Counted from the first letter of the stretch, positions 26,318 through 35,230 are shown. The stretch is 64,000 bases of DNA from Enterococcus columbae DSM 7374 = ATCC 51263 (GCF_000406925.1 NZ_KE136351.1:67474-131473), one strand, 5' to 3'. Numbers and translations are program-made. The notes: generated from the sequence alone by a model not told the origin.

Positions 26318-28393
26318 TTATTTTTTCCTTACTTCATTGACAAATAATGTACTTAATAGCTCATAAATTTTTTCTTTTGAGCCGGTCATATAGATTTCAG
26401 TATTCAAATCGCTCTCAATGATTGAGCTACTGATTTTCCCTAATAATGCTTTTTGACTTTCTGGCATTGGCTCTGGCGCTAACATCAATAAAATACGCTG
26501 TAAGCTTATTCCTTTACGATCCATACTTGGAATGCTAAAGGTTTGATCTAGCTCATAAATCGCAAACAGCGGCTCTTTTACTTCCTCATCAGCACAGTGG
26601 AACAAGGCCATATTGGTTTGTGGTATGCCAATCGGTGCAATCAAATAGCGATCAATCACTCGTTGTGTCACCTCAGCGGCATCATTAACGATTGTCCCAG
26701 TTAGTTCAGTGATAATTTGCGCTAAAGTTGCTTCAATCGTTGCTTGTGATTGTACCTTCTTTAAATCAAAGCTACTTAATAGCTGATTAGCCACACGCAT
26801 CGTTTCATAAACCTCTTGAAACGAAAGCTCGGTTATTTGCCGTGACTCCATATTTATCGGGGTCACTTCAGTCATAGTGACTGTTTGCGCAGGCTTTAAT
26901 TGATAAAGCTGACTGCGAATTTCACTAATTTCATCTTCTAATAACAACGGTGAAATAACCTTATAAGGTAAGGTAAAGCCGGGTAGAAAAATTGTGGCTA
27001 AAATCAAATCATAATCTTTATAATTGATTTGACTCATCTGAGAAATTTTTCCTATTTGGACCTTTTTAAATTCCGGTAGATATTTACGAATCCGGCTTTC
27101 TAAAATTCGCGCCGTCCCTATCCCGCTAGAACAGATGACCAAAACGGATAAATCCTTACTAATTGGATATCTTTCTAGCGAAGTAGCAAAGTGTATCACG
27201 ATATAACCAATTTCATCAAAAGAAAAACGATACTGACTAAACACATTTTTTAATTGTGCTTCAACAGCCTTAGTAATCCATTGATATTTCTCCGTCACCT
27301 TCATCAGTAACGGATTGGGCGCTACATTTAAGGTATTGGCTACCCGTTTAATCGCTGCACTCATATGGGCCATTAAATCATTGAATAATTGCTCATCTTT
27401 ACGAAAATCATAACCACTGTCTTGCGATACAAAACGGATAAATTCTTTTATTTTATAAGATAATTCCACATCATAAGCATCCAAAAAGATATTTTGTGGC
27501 TGCTTGTAATTAATTCCTTCTAGCTGATAGGCAAATAAGTTCACCTCTTGGCTAGGAATGCTACACTGCAAATGCTGGGCGACCTTAACCATCAATTGAT
27601 TGGCTAACTGGATACTATCTGTTCTGGGACTTTGCCCTTCTGTTAGGTTCAACCAGTGATTACTCCGCATCCGATCAATCGAAAGAGCTAATAAAATCAA
27701 GACTCGTTGCAATTGATTATCCGTAGCATTTTTTAAAATATTTTGTGGTAGCTGGTAAAAGCTTTTTTTGGCTAAATAAAGACTATCGGCTGATAACAGA
27801 TCTAAGAAAAAATGCTGACTCGGTCGATTTAAAGTATGCTCCTCTAATGTGTCTAAATAATGATAAAAATCATATTCACTGACCCCATTAAAAATCAGAT
27901 TCCCTAAGATCTGTCGTTTGGCTTTTTCTTGACCATCAATTTTAATTCCTCGTCCCTTTAAGCGTAATAAGCTTAATTGATAATCCTGTAAACTAAGCTC
28001 AATGGTCTGTAAATCAGAAACAATCGTCCCAATACTTACCCGAAAATCAATCGCCAAAGATTCAATGGTAACCTCTTCATCTTGTAGCAGTAAAGAACAG
28101 ACAATCGCACTTTGCCGCTTAACATTATCGGCAAAAATTTCTTCTTGCTTTTGCGACAGCTGCTGTCTGAGTTTATCTAGATTGTCACTTTCGCCAACAA
28201 TTCGATAGCCAGCTCCTCTTGGTTTGATGATTTGAATATCCAAAGTCTGAATGGTTTTTTCAATACTTGCAATTTCTCGATATAACGTCCGTCGACTAAT
28301 CTGTAATTGCGACTGCAACTCATCCAAAGTAATCCCATTTGGGTACTCAAGCATCAATGACAAGATCGTCTTCTCTCTACCAGAAAAATACAT
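26318..28393 (-). CDS. mtlR: Mannitol operon activator, PRD/BglG family
   Basis: 691 residues in MtlR order: N-terminal winged helix-turn-helix (FSGREKTILSLMLEYPNGITLDELQSQL) plus second HTH, two PTS regulation domains with histidines, an EIIB-like domain (SVLVICSSGIGTARILESRI with Cys) and a C-terminal EIIA-like domain (IAPIGIPQTNMALFHCADEEV). Phosphorylation by HPr and by the mannitol PTS would set its activity. Start at 28393 with a GAAAGGGG site; the earlier in-frame ATG overlaps it. Lies between mtlA and mtlF, and probably acts on the operator upstream of mtlA. Confidence 0.93.
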   Translation of the reverse strand: MYFSGREKTILSLMLEYPNGITLDELQSQLQISRRTLYREIASIEKTIQTLDIQIIKPRGAGYRIVGESDNLDKLRQQLSQKQEEIFADNVKRQSAIVCSLLLQDEEVTIESLAIDFRVSIGTIVSDLQTIELSLQDYQLSLLRLKGRGIKIDGQEKAKRQILGNLIFNGVSEYDFYHYLDTLEEHTLNRPSQHFFLDLLSADSLYLAKKSFYQLPQNILKNATDNQLQRVLILLALSIDRMRSNHWLNLTEGQSPRTDSIQLANQLMVKVAQHLQCSIPSQEVNLFAYQLEGINYKQPQNIFLDAYDVELSYKIKEFIRFVSQDSGYDFRKDEQLFNDLMAHMSAAIKRVANTLNVAPNPLLMKVTEKYQWITKAVEAQLKNVFSQYRFSFDEIGYIVIHFATSLERYPISKDLSVLVICSSGIGTARILESRIRKYLPEFKKVQIGKISQMSQINYKDYDLILATIFLPGFTLPYKVISPLLLEDEISEIRSQLYQLKPAQTVTMTEVTPINMESRQITELSFQEVYETMRVANQLLSSFDLKKVQSQATIEATLAQIITELTGTIVNDAAEVTQRVIDRYLIAPIGIPQTNMALFHCADEEVKEPLFAIYELDQTFSIPSMDRKGISLQRILLMLAPEPMPESQKALLGKISSSIIESDLNTEIYMTGSKEKIYELLSTLFVNEVRKK

Positions 28394-28452
28394 TTTAGCC
28401 ACCCCTTTCATTATTTATTATATAAGAAGTGTTGTCATATCCTCAACAAAAC

Positions 28453-28506
28453 AGCTAAATGCATGACTGGAAAATAGGCATTCCCTATTTTCCAGTACAT
28501 TTAGCT
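28453..28506 (-). terminator. Strong hairpin between mtlA and mtlR
   Basis: A stem of over 20 bp: AGCTAAATG pairs with CATTTAGCT on the outside, and ACTGGAAAATAGG with CCTATTTTCCAGT inside. On the minus strand it is followed by a weak T-run (GTTTTGTTG). It likely attenuates or stabilises the mtlA message so that mtlR-mtlF-mtlD are made at lower level. Confidence 0.75.
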
Positions 28507-28548
28507 TTTTTACATTGTCAAACGAATATTTAAAATGAGTAGTTTAAG

Positions 28549-29985
28549 TTATTTCTTTTCAGCTTGTAAGCGAGTAACGATTTCATCATAACTTGGAGAA
28601 TTCATAAAGTTTTCAACAGTTACGAAAATTGCGCTTGGTGCTTTTTGACTTGCACGTTCCTTCAATTCTACTTGTGTAACGATTAAAGCTTTAGGATCGT
28701 CTTTTAAGTTATTGATAGCTGAATTGCTTACTGGTACATCTAAACCAGCTTTTTTCACTTTGTTACGTAATACAGAAGCACCCATTGCACTTGAACCCAT
28801 ACCAGCGTCACAAGCAAAGATAATTTTATCTACGGTTGCAAATGATGCAGGTGCACTTGTTGCAGCAGGTGTTGTAGTAGATGTTGCTTGACCTTTACTT
28901 TCAGCTTTAGCAGCTTTTACAGCAGCTTGGCTAGCTTCAAAATCTTCGTCATCGCTCTTATCAGCTTTCAAGATAACCATTGAAACTAAGAATGAAACAA
29001 CTGTTGCTACAGTGATACCAGCAAGAACTGGTAGATGTCCACCTTTAGGCGCCATTGCTAAGATAGCAAAGATTGAACCAGGTGAAGCAGCAGCTTTCAA
29101 ACCAGCACCTAATAATTGGAAAGTGAATGTACCAGATACACCACCAGCAATTACAGATAAGAATAATAATGGTTTCATCATTACATATGGGAAGTAAATT
29201 TCATGAATACCTCCTAAGAATTGAATGATGATTGCACCAGGAGCTGAAGATTTAGCAGAACCTTTACCAAAAATCATGAAGGCTAATAATACCCCTAAAC
29301 CAGGACCAGGGTTTGTTTCTAATAAGAATAGAATAGATTTACCAGTTTGTAATGATTGCTCAGTACCAAGTGGTGTTAAAATACCGTGGTTAATTGCATT
29401 GTTTAAGAATAAAATTTTTGCAGGATCAATAAAGATATTTGCTAATGGTAATAAATGTGCATTGATAATTGCTTCTACACCACTAGCCATTGCATTGGTT
29501 AATGATTGTACAACTGGTCCAATTCCTAGATAACCAATAATTGAAAGTACAAAACCAATTAAACCAGCAGAGAAGTTATTGACTAACATCTCAAAACCAG
29601 CAGGTACTTTATCTTGGAAAGCTTGGTCAAATTTCTTGATACACCAACCACCTAAAGGACCCATTACCATTGCCCCAATAAACATTGGTACAGATGAACC
29701 TACTAATACCCCCATAGTAGAAATCGCACCAACAACTGCCCCACGCTGACCATGAACCATGTGTCCACCAGTATAACCGATTAATAATGGCAATAAATAA
29801 GTAATCATTGGTGACACAAGTGTGGATAAGTTTTTGTTTGGTAACCAACCTGTATCAATAAATAGTGCCGTAATTACCCCCCAAGCAATGAAGGCACCGA
29901 TATTTGGCATTACCATACCAGATAGGTAGCTACCAAAACGTTGTACTTTTGCTTTAAACCCAGTACTTTGAACATTTGTTTCCAT
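28549..29985 (-). CDS. mtlA: PTS mannitol transporter EIICB
   Basis: 478 residues. Residues 1-340 form the EIIC membrane domain (GSYLSGMVMPNIGAFIAWGVITALF, GGIHEIYFPYVMMKP with the GI[HI]E substrate motif). An Ala/Thr/Ser-rich linker leads to EIIB with the phosphocysteine in IIFACDAGMGSSAMGAS. No EIIA domain; MtlF supplies it. GGGAGG site before the ATG. First gene of the operon, under the MtlR-type operator and cre. Confidence 0.96.
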   Translation of the reverse strand: METNVQSTGFKAKVQRFGSYLSGMVMPNIGAFIAWGVITALFIDTGWLPNKNLSTLVSPMITYLLPLLIGYTGGHMVHGQRGAVVGAISTMGVLVGSSVPMFIGAMVMGPLGGWCIKKFDQAFQDKVPAGFEMLVNNFSAGLIGFVLSIIGYLGIGPVVQSLTNAMASGVEAIINAHLLPLANIFIDPAKILFLNNAINHGILTPLGTEQSLQTGKSILFLLETNPGPGLGVLLAFMIFGKGSAKSSAPGAIIIQFLGGIHEIYFPYVMMKPLLFLSVIAGGVSGTFTFQLLGAGLKAAASPGSIFAILAMAPKGGHLPVLAGITVATVVSFLVSMVILKADKSDDEDFEASQAAVKAAKAESKGQATSTTTPAATSAPASFATVDKIIFACDAGMGSSAMGASVLRNKVKKAGLDVPVSNSAINNLKDDPKALIVTQVELKERASQKAPSAIFVTVENFMNSPSYDEIVTRLQAEKK

Positions 29986-30010
29986 TTCTGTTTCCTCCCA
30001 AATTTATTTA

Positions 30011-30100
30011 TGTAATTGTTTACATTACGATAATAAACCCTAAAACAAACGCTTTCAATAATTTCTACATACACCTTTGGCACAAAGAAATGTGCCAAAG
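30011..30100 (-). promoter_or_regulatory. mtlA control region: MtlR-like operator, promoter with cre, start-site palindrome
   Basis: Minus strand, upstream to downstream. First, 10-bp perfect arms CTTTGGCACA/TGTGCCAAAG at 30075-30100 with six bases between, very like the MtlR box TTGNCACA-N4-TGTGNCAA. Second, -35 TTGAAA (30053-30058) inside a cre core TTGAAAGCGTTTG. Third, -10 TATTAT (30030-30035), 17-bp spacing. Fourth, TGTAATTGTTTACA at 30011-30024, a 5-bp-arm palindrome at the predicted start site. Activator site, catabolite site and promoter are in the order expected for an MtlR-activated, CcpA-repressed operon. Confidence 0.75.
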
Positions 30101-30288
30101 TTTGTGAAGTGTCACTTTGTAATTAATTGAACGAAAAGAAGATCACAGAACAATTAGCCAATGAAGGCTTGAGATAAAAAGGATTACTTACTCTAAATAT
30201 CAGAAGATAGCGGCAAAGCTCTGTCTTTCATTTCTATATAACGAAAAAATATTCACAAAGTTTTTAAGCTAAAAAACAAGGTTCAAAT

Positions 30289-30855
30289 TTAATGAAAAAG
30301 GAAGAATTGCAAGAGGACATTTATCATCCCAACTACAAACATCACTAGAATTGGTCGTTTTTGATACTTGAACAAATAAAAAAGGCTAGCCATAAATAGT
30401 AGGATAAAGCTAACAAATGTAATCTTGCCATCAAAGGTTGCGACTTTTACACTAAAAGCGCTTTGCAAGATACTCCAGCCGGCAACAGCAATCAAAGCAA
30501 TCACCGCTGGCCGCAAAGTCGCTAACACTATTTTCATGGTCTGCAAGGATCGATACTTCATATAGAATAAGGAAAGCAAAGTAACAATGATACAAGAAGG
30601 CAGAACACTACCAAAAGTAGCAATCACTGCTCCCACTTCACCATTAACCTTTACACCAACAAAGGTAGCGGCATTGATAGCAATCGGACCAGGCGTTAAC
30701 TGTGAAATGGTAATCAGATGATTAAACTCGCCTTCTGTAAGCCAATGATGGGTACTGACAACCTCTGCATGAATAAAAGGTAACGCTGCGTATCCTCCCC
30801 CAAAACTAAATAAACCAACTTTAATAAAACTATAAAATAATTGCCAATTAATCAT
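30289..30855 (-). CDS. Chromate-type transporter, second subunit
   Basis: 188 residues, one CHR domain with about six spans. The conserved SFGGGYAALPFIHAEVV near the N-terminus and QLTPGPIAINAATFVGVKVNG are the CHR signatures. Short CHR proteins act as pairs in opposite topology. Its ATG overlaps the stop of the partner gene by four bases. Named for chromate export, but the physiological substrate in such bacteria is unknown. Confidence 0.88.
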   Translation of the reverse strand: MINWQLFYSFIKVGLFSFGGGYAALPFIHAEVVSTHHWLTEGEFNHLITISQLTPGPIAINAATFVGVKVNGEVGAVIATFGSVLPSCIIVTLLSLFYMKYRSLQTMKIVLATLRPAVIALIAVAGWSILQSAFSVKVATFDGKITFVSFILLFMASLFYLFKYQKRPILVMFVVGMINVLLQFFLFH

Positions 30856-31412
30856 TCAGAAGCCTCCTTTTTCGCTAACAGCGCCCGAATAAGCCCGAAC
30901 ATTAAACAAATGAGAATAATCGTTACTGCGTTTATCGAAAAAATCAGATTCGCCAGGATTGCGCCGATAAAAATAAATAGCTCAAAATATTTTTTATCTT
31001 TAATATAAGGATAGACCATATTGATGACCACTTGAACAATCAGAGCAGCCACTCCTAATTGCATGCCGGCTAATAGCCAACGAATCCAGAGAATTTGAAT
31101 AAAAGTCTCATAGACATAGGCTAAAATCGAAATAATCATTAGTGGTGGAAAAATGGTCGCTAAAACGGTCGTTAGAATCCCCTTAAAGCCAGCAAGCTTA
31201 TAGCCGACTGCAATTGCACCGTTGATAGCAATTGCTCCTGGTGCTGATTGGGCAATGGCGACAAAATCCAGCATCTCCTCTTCTGTTAACCAATGATATT
31301 CTTTAACAAATCTTTGCTGCATTAAAGAAATAATCACATAGCCGCCTCCAAAGGTTAAGGCACTTAAATAAAAAGTTGCCCAAAATAAACGTGAAAGGGA
31401 TATTTTTTGCAT
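30852..31412 (-). CDS. Chromate-type transporter, first subunit
   Basis: 186 residues, one CHR domain: LTFGGGYVIISLMQQRFVKEYHWLTEEEMLDFVAIAQSAPGAIAINGAIAVGYKLAG. AAAGGAACAG site before the ATG. Paired with the following gene with an ATGA overlap. A 680-base AT-rich gap lies upstream; no sure promoter was placed. Confidence 0.88.
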   Translation of the reverse strand: MQKISLSRLFWATFYLSALTFGGGYVIISLMQQRFVKEYHWLTEEEMLDFVAIAQSAPGAIAINGAIAVGYKLAGFKGILTTVLATIFPPLMIISILAYVYETFIQILWIRWLLAGMQLGVAALIVQVVINMVYPYIKDKKYFELFIFIGAILANLIFSINAVTIILICLMFGLIRALLAKKEASE

Positions 31413-31721
31413 CTGTCTGTTCCTTTCTTTATGAAAAATTGTTGAAAAATGCTAAAAATGCTCTTTAAGCATAGCATAAATTATAAAATAGCCAAAAATT
31501 ATCTGTTTTTTTTCAAAATATTTTTAAGATAATTCAAGCAATAGATGTTTTCTGTTTATTTTGGTTATTTCATTTTCGAAAAAGAAAATAAAAACTATTA
31601 AACAAATTGCTAAAAAACTTTTATATATAGGTTTTATCAAAAATAAAATAAAAATTCTAATCAGTTTCCTCTTATGAATAAAACGCTTTAACAAAATATG
31701 CTATTTCCAGAAAAAAAACTC

Positions 31722-31744
31722 ATGTAAAGATAGTATCTTTACAT
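31722..31744. promoter_or_regulatory. 23-base perfect palindrome
   Basis: Arms ATGTAAAGATA and TATCTTTACAT around a single central G. Eleven paired bases without mismatch, too tight to form a terminator hairpin, so a dimer-binding site is the best reading. It is about 310 bases from the chr genes and 350 from the GntR gene; its protein is unknown. Confidence 0.6.
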
Positions 31745-31988
31745 AATTAGCATTATTCCTATTGCTTATCCAAGGGAAATTTTATTTATTGCATTTATTT
31801 TTTTATCTAAAAAAACAATTTTAAAATTAGAATTATTCAAAAAAGCTAATCTTCAAGCGTTCCCTAACTATAAAATAACTAAAACCCGAAACGTCGATTT
31901 AGAATTTCATTACACTTAAAATAACTCGCTTAAAATTAAATTGCATTAGTTATGAATCTAAAATCCTTATCATATCAGTATATGTCAA

Positions 31989-32016
31989 TTGATTTTTTAA
32001 TAAAAAAATGTATAAT
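31989..32016 (+). promoter_or_regulatory. Promoter of the GntR gene
   Basis: TTGATT (31989-31994) and TATAAT (32011-32016), 16-bp spacing. Confidence 0.65.
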
Positions 32017-32093
32017 TAAAGATGTGGAAGGGATATTCAAATAATTAAAAAGAGAAAATTTCAGAACAAAATTTCTAGAGAGGACGTGCCGAC

Positions 32094-32816
32094 ATGGTGA
32101 AGACAAGTGGCTATCGTAAAATTGCCAATGATATTATGAATAAAATTCAACGTGGAACTTTTCGGCCAGGTGAAAAATTACCTAAACAAACTGAGCTGGC
32201 TGATTTTTATGAAACTAGTCGGGTGACTGTCCAAAAAGCTTTGAATGTCCTAACTTTAGAAGGTTATATTGCTTCCAAAAAAGGTGTCGGGACTTTCGTG
32301 AAAAATCAAGCGGATGAAAACTCACTTTATGAATCTGATGCCACTGAACCAATTGGTCTTTCACAAAAAGCCAATGGACGACAAGCGGTAACGAGCAAGG
32401 TAGTTTCTTTTCATGTGAGAACACCTGAAGATGAGGAATGTGAAAAATTAGCAATTCGACCAGTAGATAATGTTTACGACATCATTCGAGTGAGATATCT
32501 AGACAATCAACCCTTTAGAATTGAGTATACCGTCATTCCAGTAGGTGCCTTGCCAGAGCTAAATACCGCTGTCTTAGAAAATTCACTTTATCAATATGTT
32601 GAAAAAGCAACTGGTCAGGCTGTAGGCTCAGCTATCCGTAAAATTAAAGCAGATATGTCTGATCGTTATGATCAAAAGTATTTAGATTGCCAATTATTTG
32701 ATCCAGTTTTAGAAATCGAACAAGTAGTAACCTTTGCGGATGGTCGACCATTTGAATTATCCGAAATTCGTTATCGCTATGACAAAGGTTGTTTCATCGC
32801 CATTCATTCAGTATAA
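32094..32816 (+). CDS. GntR-family regulator, HutC subfamily
   Basis: 240 residues. Winged helix YRKIANDIMNKIQRGTFRPGEKLPKQTELADFYETSRVTVQKALNVLTLEGYI, then a UTRA ligand domain with RVRYLDNQPFRIEYTVIP and the final FELSEIRYRYDKGCFIAIHS. NagR and TreR belong to the same subfamily, so it is one candidate for binding the nagB dre sites, though distance gives no support. GAGAGG site ten bases before the ATG. Monocistronic, with its own terminator. Confidence 0.88.
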   Translation: MVKTSGYRKIANDIMNKIQRGTFRPGEKLPKQTELADFYETSRVTVQKALNVLTLEGYIASKKGVGTFVKNQADENSLYESDATEPIGLSQKANGRQAVTSKVVSFHVRTPEDEECEKLAIRPVDNVYDIIRVRYLDNQPFRIEYTVIPVGALPELNTAVLENSLYQYVEKATGQAVGSAIRKIKADMSDRYDQKYLDCQLFDPVLEIEQVVTFADGRPFELSEIRYRYDKGCFIAIHSV

Positions 32817-32823
32817 TAGATTT

Positions 32824-32869
32824 CAGGTGAAAACGCGTCTAATCAACAGTTTCACCTGTTTTTTTTTTT
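32824..32869 (+). terminator. GntR gene terminator
   Basis: CAGGTGAAA (32824-32832) and TTTCACCTG (32850-32858) followed by eleven T. Confidence 0.9.
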
Positions 32870-32888
32870 GCAAAAAGGAGATGATTCT

Positions 32889-33815
32889 ATCAAAAAGAAA
32901 CTACTTTACCTAGTAAGCATCCTTTGTTTGCTAGTTGTTTGTGGCTTATTTTGGGCCGGCAATTATTTTTATAATTACGCAGTCGTTCCTTCTGATAAAA
33001 GCTTTCTTCACCACTCAACTAAATTAAGTAAGCTGGAACAAAGTAACCAACTTTGGTTTACTCAGCAAACCAAGAAAAACTGGTATCTAACTAGTCAAGA
33101 TCAGCTAAAATTACATGCAATCTATCTACCCGCGCAAGATATTCATAGCCCTAATTATGTCATTATTGCACACGGCTATATGAGTCAAGCTAAAAATATG
33201 TATGATTATGCGAAAATGTATCACGATTTAGGTTATCACGTTTTGATGCCCGATGCACGTGGTCATGGAAAAAGCCAAGGAAACTATATTGGCTTTGGCT
33301 GGCCTGAACGCAAGGATTATCTGCAGTGGATTCAAAAAATTATAAAAAATAATCCACAATCTCATATCGTTTTGCATGGGGTAAGTATGGGCGCTGCCAC
33401 CGTTATGATGACCAGTGGGGAACATTTGCCTAAAAATGTCCGCGCCATTATAGAGGATTGTGGTTATAGCAAGGTGACAGATGAATTAGCTTATCAATTA
33501 AAACAACTATTTCACTTACCTGCCTTTCCTCTAGTTCCCATAACTAGTCTGATCACTCAATGGAAAGCAGGCTATTCATTTGAACAAGCCGATGCACTAA
33601 AACAATTAGCCAAAAATCAAACCCCTATGCTATTTATTCATGGGAAAAGAGATACCTTCGTTCCGTTTAAGATGTTAAATGAGGTATATCAAGCTACCTC
33701 TGCTCCTAAAGAAAAATACATTGTCCCAAAGGCAACCCATGCTAGTGCGTACAAAACCAATCCAGCAGCTTATCAACAAAGGGTGCAACAATTTTTAGCA
33801 AAATACAATTCCTAA
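32889..33815 (+). CDS. Membrane-anchored alpha/beta hydrolase with probable AUC start
   Basis: Serine hydrolase, about 309 residues. An N-terminal anchor (KKKLLYLVSILCLLVVCGLFWAGN) precedes the fold: oxyanion HGYMSQ, nucleophile elbow GVSMGA, acid in HGKRDTFVPF and histidine in KATHASAY. The family (YqkD-like) has broad ester substrates. The ribosome site AAAAGGAG (32873-32880) is eight bases before ATC at 32889, which would give MKKKLLYLV, a normal N-terminus. No ATG, GTG or TTG exists in frame between them. The only other in-frame start, a TTG at 32868, lies in the T-run of the preceding terminator. Confidence 0.85.
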   Translation: MKKKLLYLVSILCLLVVCGLFWAGNYFYNYAVVPSDKSFLHHSTKLSKLEQSNQLWFTQQTKKNWYLTSQDQLKLHAIYLPAQDIHSPNYVIIAHGYMSQAKNMYDYAKMYHDLGYHVLMPDARGHGKSQGNYIGFGWPERKDYLQWIQKIIKNNPQSHIVLHGVSMGAATVMMTSGEHLPKNVRAIIEDCGYSKVTDELAYQLKQLFHLPAFPLVPITSLITQWKAGYSFEQADALKQLAKNQTPMLFIHGKRDTFVPFKMLNEVYQATSAPKEKYIVPKATHASAYKTNPAAYQQRVQQFLAKYNS

Positions 33816-33848
33816 TTACTCTTCATTTTTTTCAACTTTTCCACCTTC

Positions 33849-33882
33849 TCCGACTTTGCACTCAGCAAAGTCGGATTTTTTT
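33849..33882 (+). terminator. Hydrolase gene terminator
   Basis: TCCGACTTTGC and GCAAAGTCGGA with a five-base loop, followed by TTTTTTT. Confidence 0.92.
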
Positions 33883-34161
33883 GTCATTTTGAGTCTTTTT
33901 TTTGTTTTTTTTCATCATTAAGTAACCTAGTAAAAAAAGTTTATTTTTCCAAACTTTGTAAACATCATATGTAAAACTTATTCCTTGATATGATAATATC
34001 GTTATTAAAAAAGGATAACATTATCAAAACATAAAAAAGAATATTTTTATTCTAAAAAAACCTAAAAATCATTGGTATATCAACGTTCTAACAAGCATTA
34101 TATAAATGCGAAATACTTGAATATCCATTTTTTTTAACGATAATAATTAATGTATTTAGCT
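33883..34161. other. AT-rich stretch upstream of the secreted protein gene
   Basis: No gene seen. Contains TGTAAACATCATATGTAAAA near 33957, two TGTAAA half-sites seven bases apart, and long A/T runs. Confidence 0.4.
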
Positions 34162-34224
34162 TAGTATGTAAACCACCCCCTATAATAATAGGTTTACATA
34201 CTAGAGCTATTTGTAAACATACTA
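34162..34224 (+). promoter_or_regulatory. Promoter embedded in an inverted repeat, with a third half-site
   Basis: TAGTATGTAAACC (34162-34174) and GGTTTACATACTA (34191-34203) are perfect 13-bp arms; the -10 TATAAT (34181-34186) lies between them. A further half-site GTAAACATACTA follows at 34213-34224. This is a compact repressor-operator layout; the regulator is unknown. Confidence 0.65.
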
Positions 34225-34258
34225 TGGGAAAATAATTGAACATTTAGAGGTGACTAAG

Positions 34259-35149
34259 ATGAACAACAAAACGAAAAAATGGATTTTAGCAAGTGGTCTA
34301 TGCTTTAGCGTGGCAATTGGCTTACAATTCTTCTTTGGATTGCCACAAAACACCAAGCAAATTGCAGCGGATAATCATATCGTTGCTTTAAGTGAAAAGA
34401 CTACAAATTCAAAACAAACAAAAGAAGTCGCTACTTCTTCAACTGAACAAACAACTACGAAAGAAAAGGCAGCAACTGCTCAAAAAGCGTTAGAACATAC
34501 ATTAGCTGAAGTATTCGAACAATCAAATGAAAAGGTAGCAGCAGTACAAAAAGCTGCAACCAAAGTCCAAACCCAAAAACAACAAGCGCAAGCCAAACAA
34601 CAAGCAACACCGATCAACACAGCAACAACTAATGTTGCCCATACCGGTCAAACCCAAGCTGTTGAAGAGGTCAATGGCGAACAAATGATTTCATCAACTA
34701 CTGCACAAAATGTTGCCAATACACAGGTGACTACTACACCAGTGGCTAATCAACAAACTCCTGCTCAACAAGTAGCAGCTAGTCAAGAAAGCCAACCGGA
34801 TAACAGTGGGTTTAACTTTAATGGTCATCATTATCCACTTGCTTGGTTTTCAGGCTCAGGCTATGTACCAGCAGATGGCAATATCTATCGTTGGCAAGAA
34901 TTACCTAATCATTACTTAATCGAACGTGCTGGTAGCGCAGGGGCAACGATTCGTGAATTAGGTGTCGGCTCTAAGGTTGTAATTGATGGCCAGACTTATA
35001 CCGTCTTTAAAGTCTTATCACATGTTCAAAATGATGAAAATGCTTGGAATATTTTAACTTCACAAGGTGCAACAGTTACTTGGCAAAGCTGTGATGCCAC
35101 TTATGGCGCTAACGGCTTAGCTACCTTAACACTTTGGTTTGCCGCATAA
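34259..35149 (+). CDS. Membrane-anchored protein with C-terminal sortase-like domain
   Basis: 296 residues. A single N-terminal span (WILASGLCFSVAIGLQFFFG) is followed by a Thr/Gln/Ala/Lys-rich, partly coiled region (residues about 40-185), then a folded domain of about 110 residues. That domain has strands YLIERAG, KVVIDGQTYTVFKVL and TWQSCDATYGANGLATLTLWF; the Cys in VTWQSCD sits where sortases have TLxTC, but the usual Arg strand is not recognisable and the His position is uncertain. A sortase-related or bacteriocin-type role is inference. GAGGTG site before the ATG at 34259. Confidence 0.7.
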   Translation: MNNKTKKWILASGLCFSVAIGLQFFFGLPQNTKQIAADNHIVALSEKTTNSKQTKEVATSSTEQTTTKEKAATAQKALEHTLAEVFEQSNEKVAAVQKAATKVQTQKQQAQAKQQATPINTATTNVAHTGQTQAVEEVNGEQMISSTTAQNVANTQVTTTPVANQQTPAQQVAASQESQPDNSGFNFNGHHYPLAWFSGSGYVPADGNIYRWQELPNHYLIERAGSAGATIRELGVGSKVVIDGQTYTVFKVLSHVQNDENAWNILTSQGATVTWQSCDATYGANGLATLTLWFAA

Positions 35150-35188
35150 AAAGTGACTGAACTAAATAGCTTCTAATATAAAAACTGA

Positions 35189-35230
35189 GAGCTCTCACCA
35201 ACAGACTGATTGGCAAGAGCTCTTTTCTTC
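35189..35230. terminator. Bidirectional terminator
   Basis: GAGCTCTCACCAA and TTGGCAAGAGCTC pair with one mismatch over an eight-base loop; TTTTCTTC follows on the plus strand and CAGTTTTTA on the minus strand. Lies between convergent genes. Confidence 0.8.

Larger units (their letters stand above)
31413..32093. other. Long AT-rich gap before the GntR gene
   Basis: No gene supported. It contains a weak cre-like AAAACGCTTTAA near 31680, the 23-base palindrome at 31722-31744, and the promoter of the GntR gene at 31989-32016. Confidence 0.6.
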
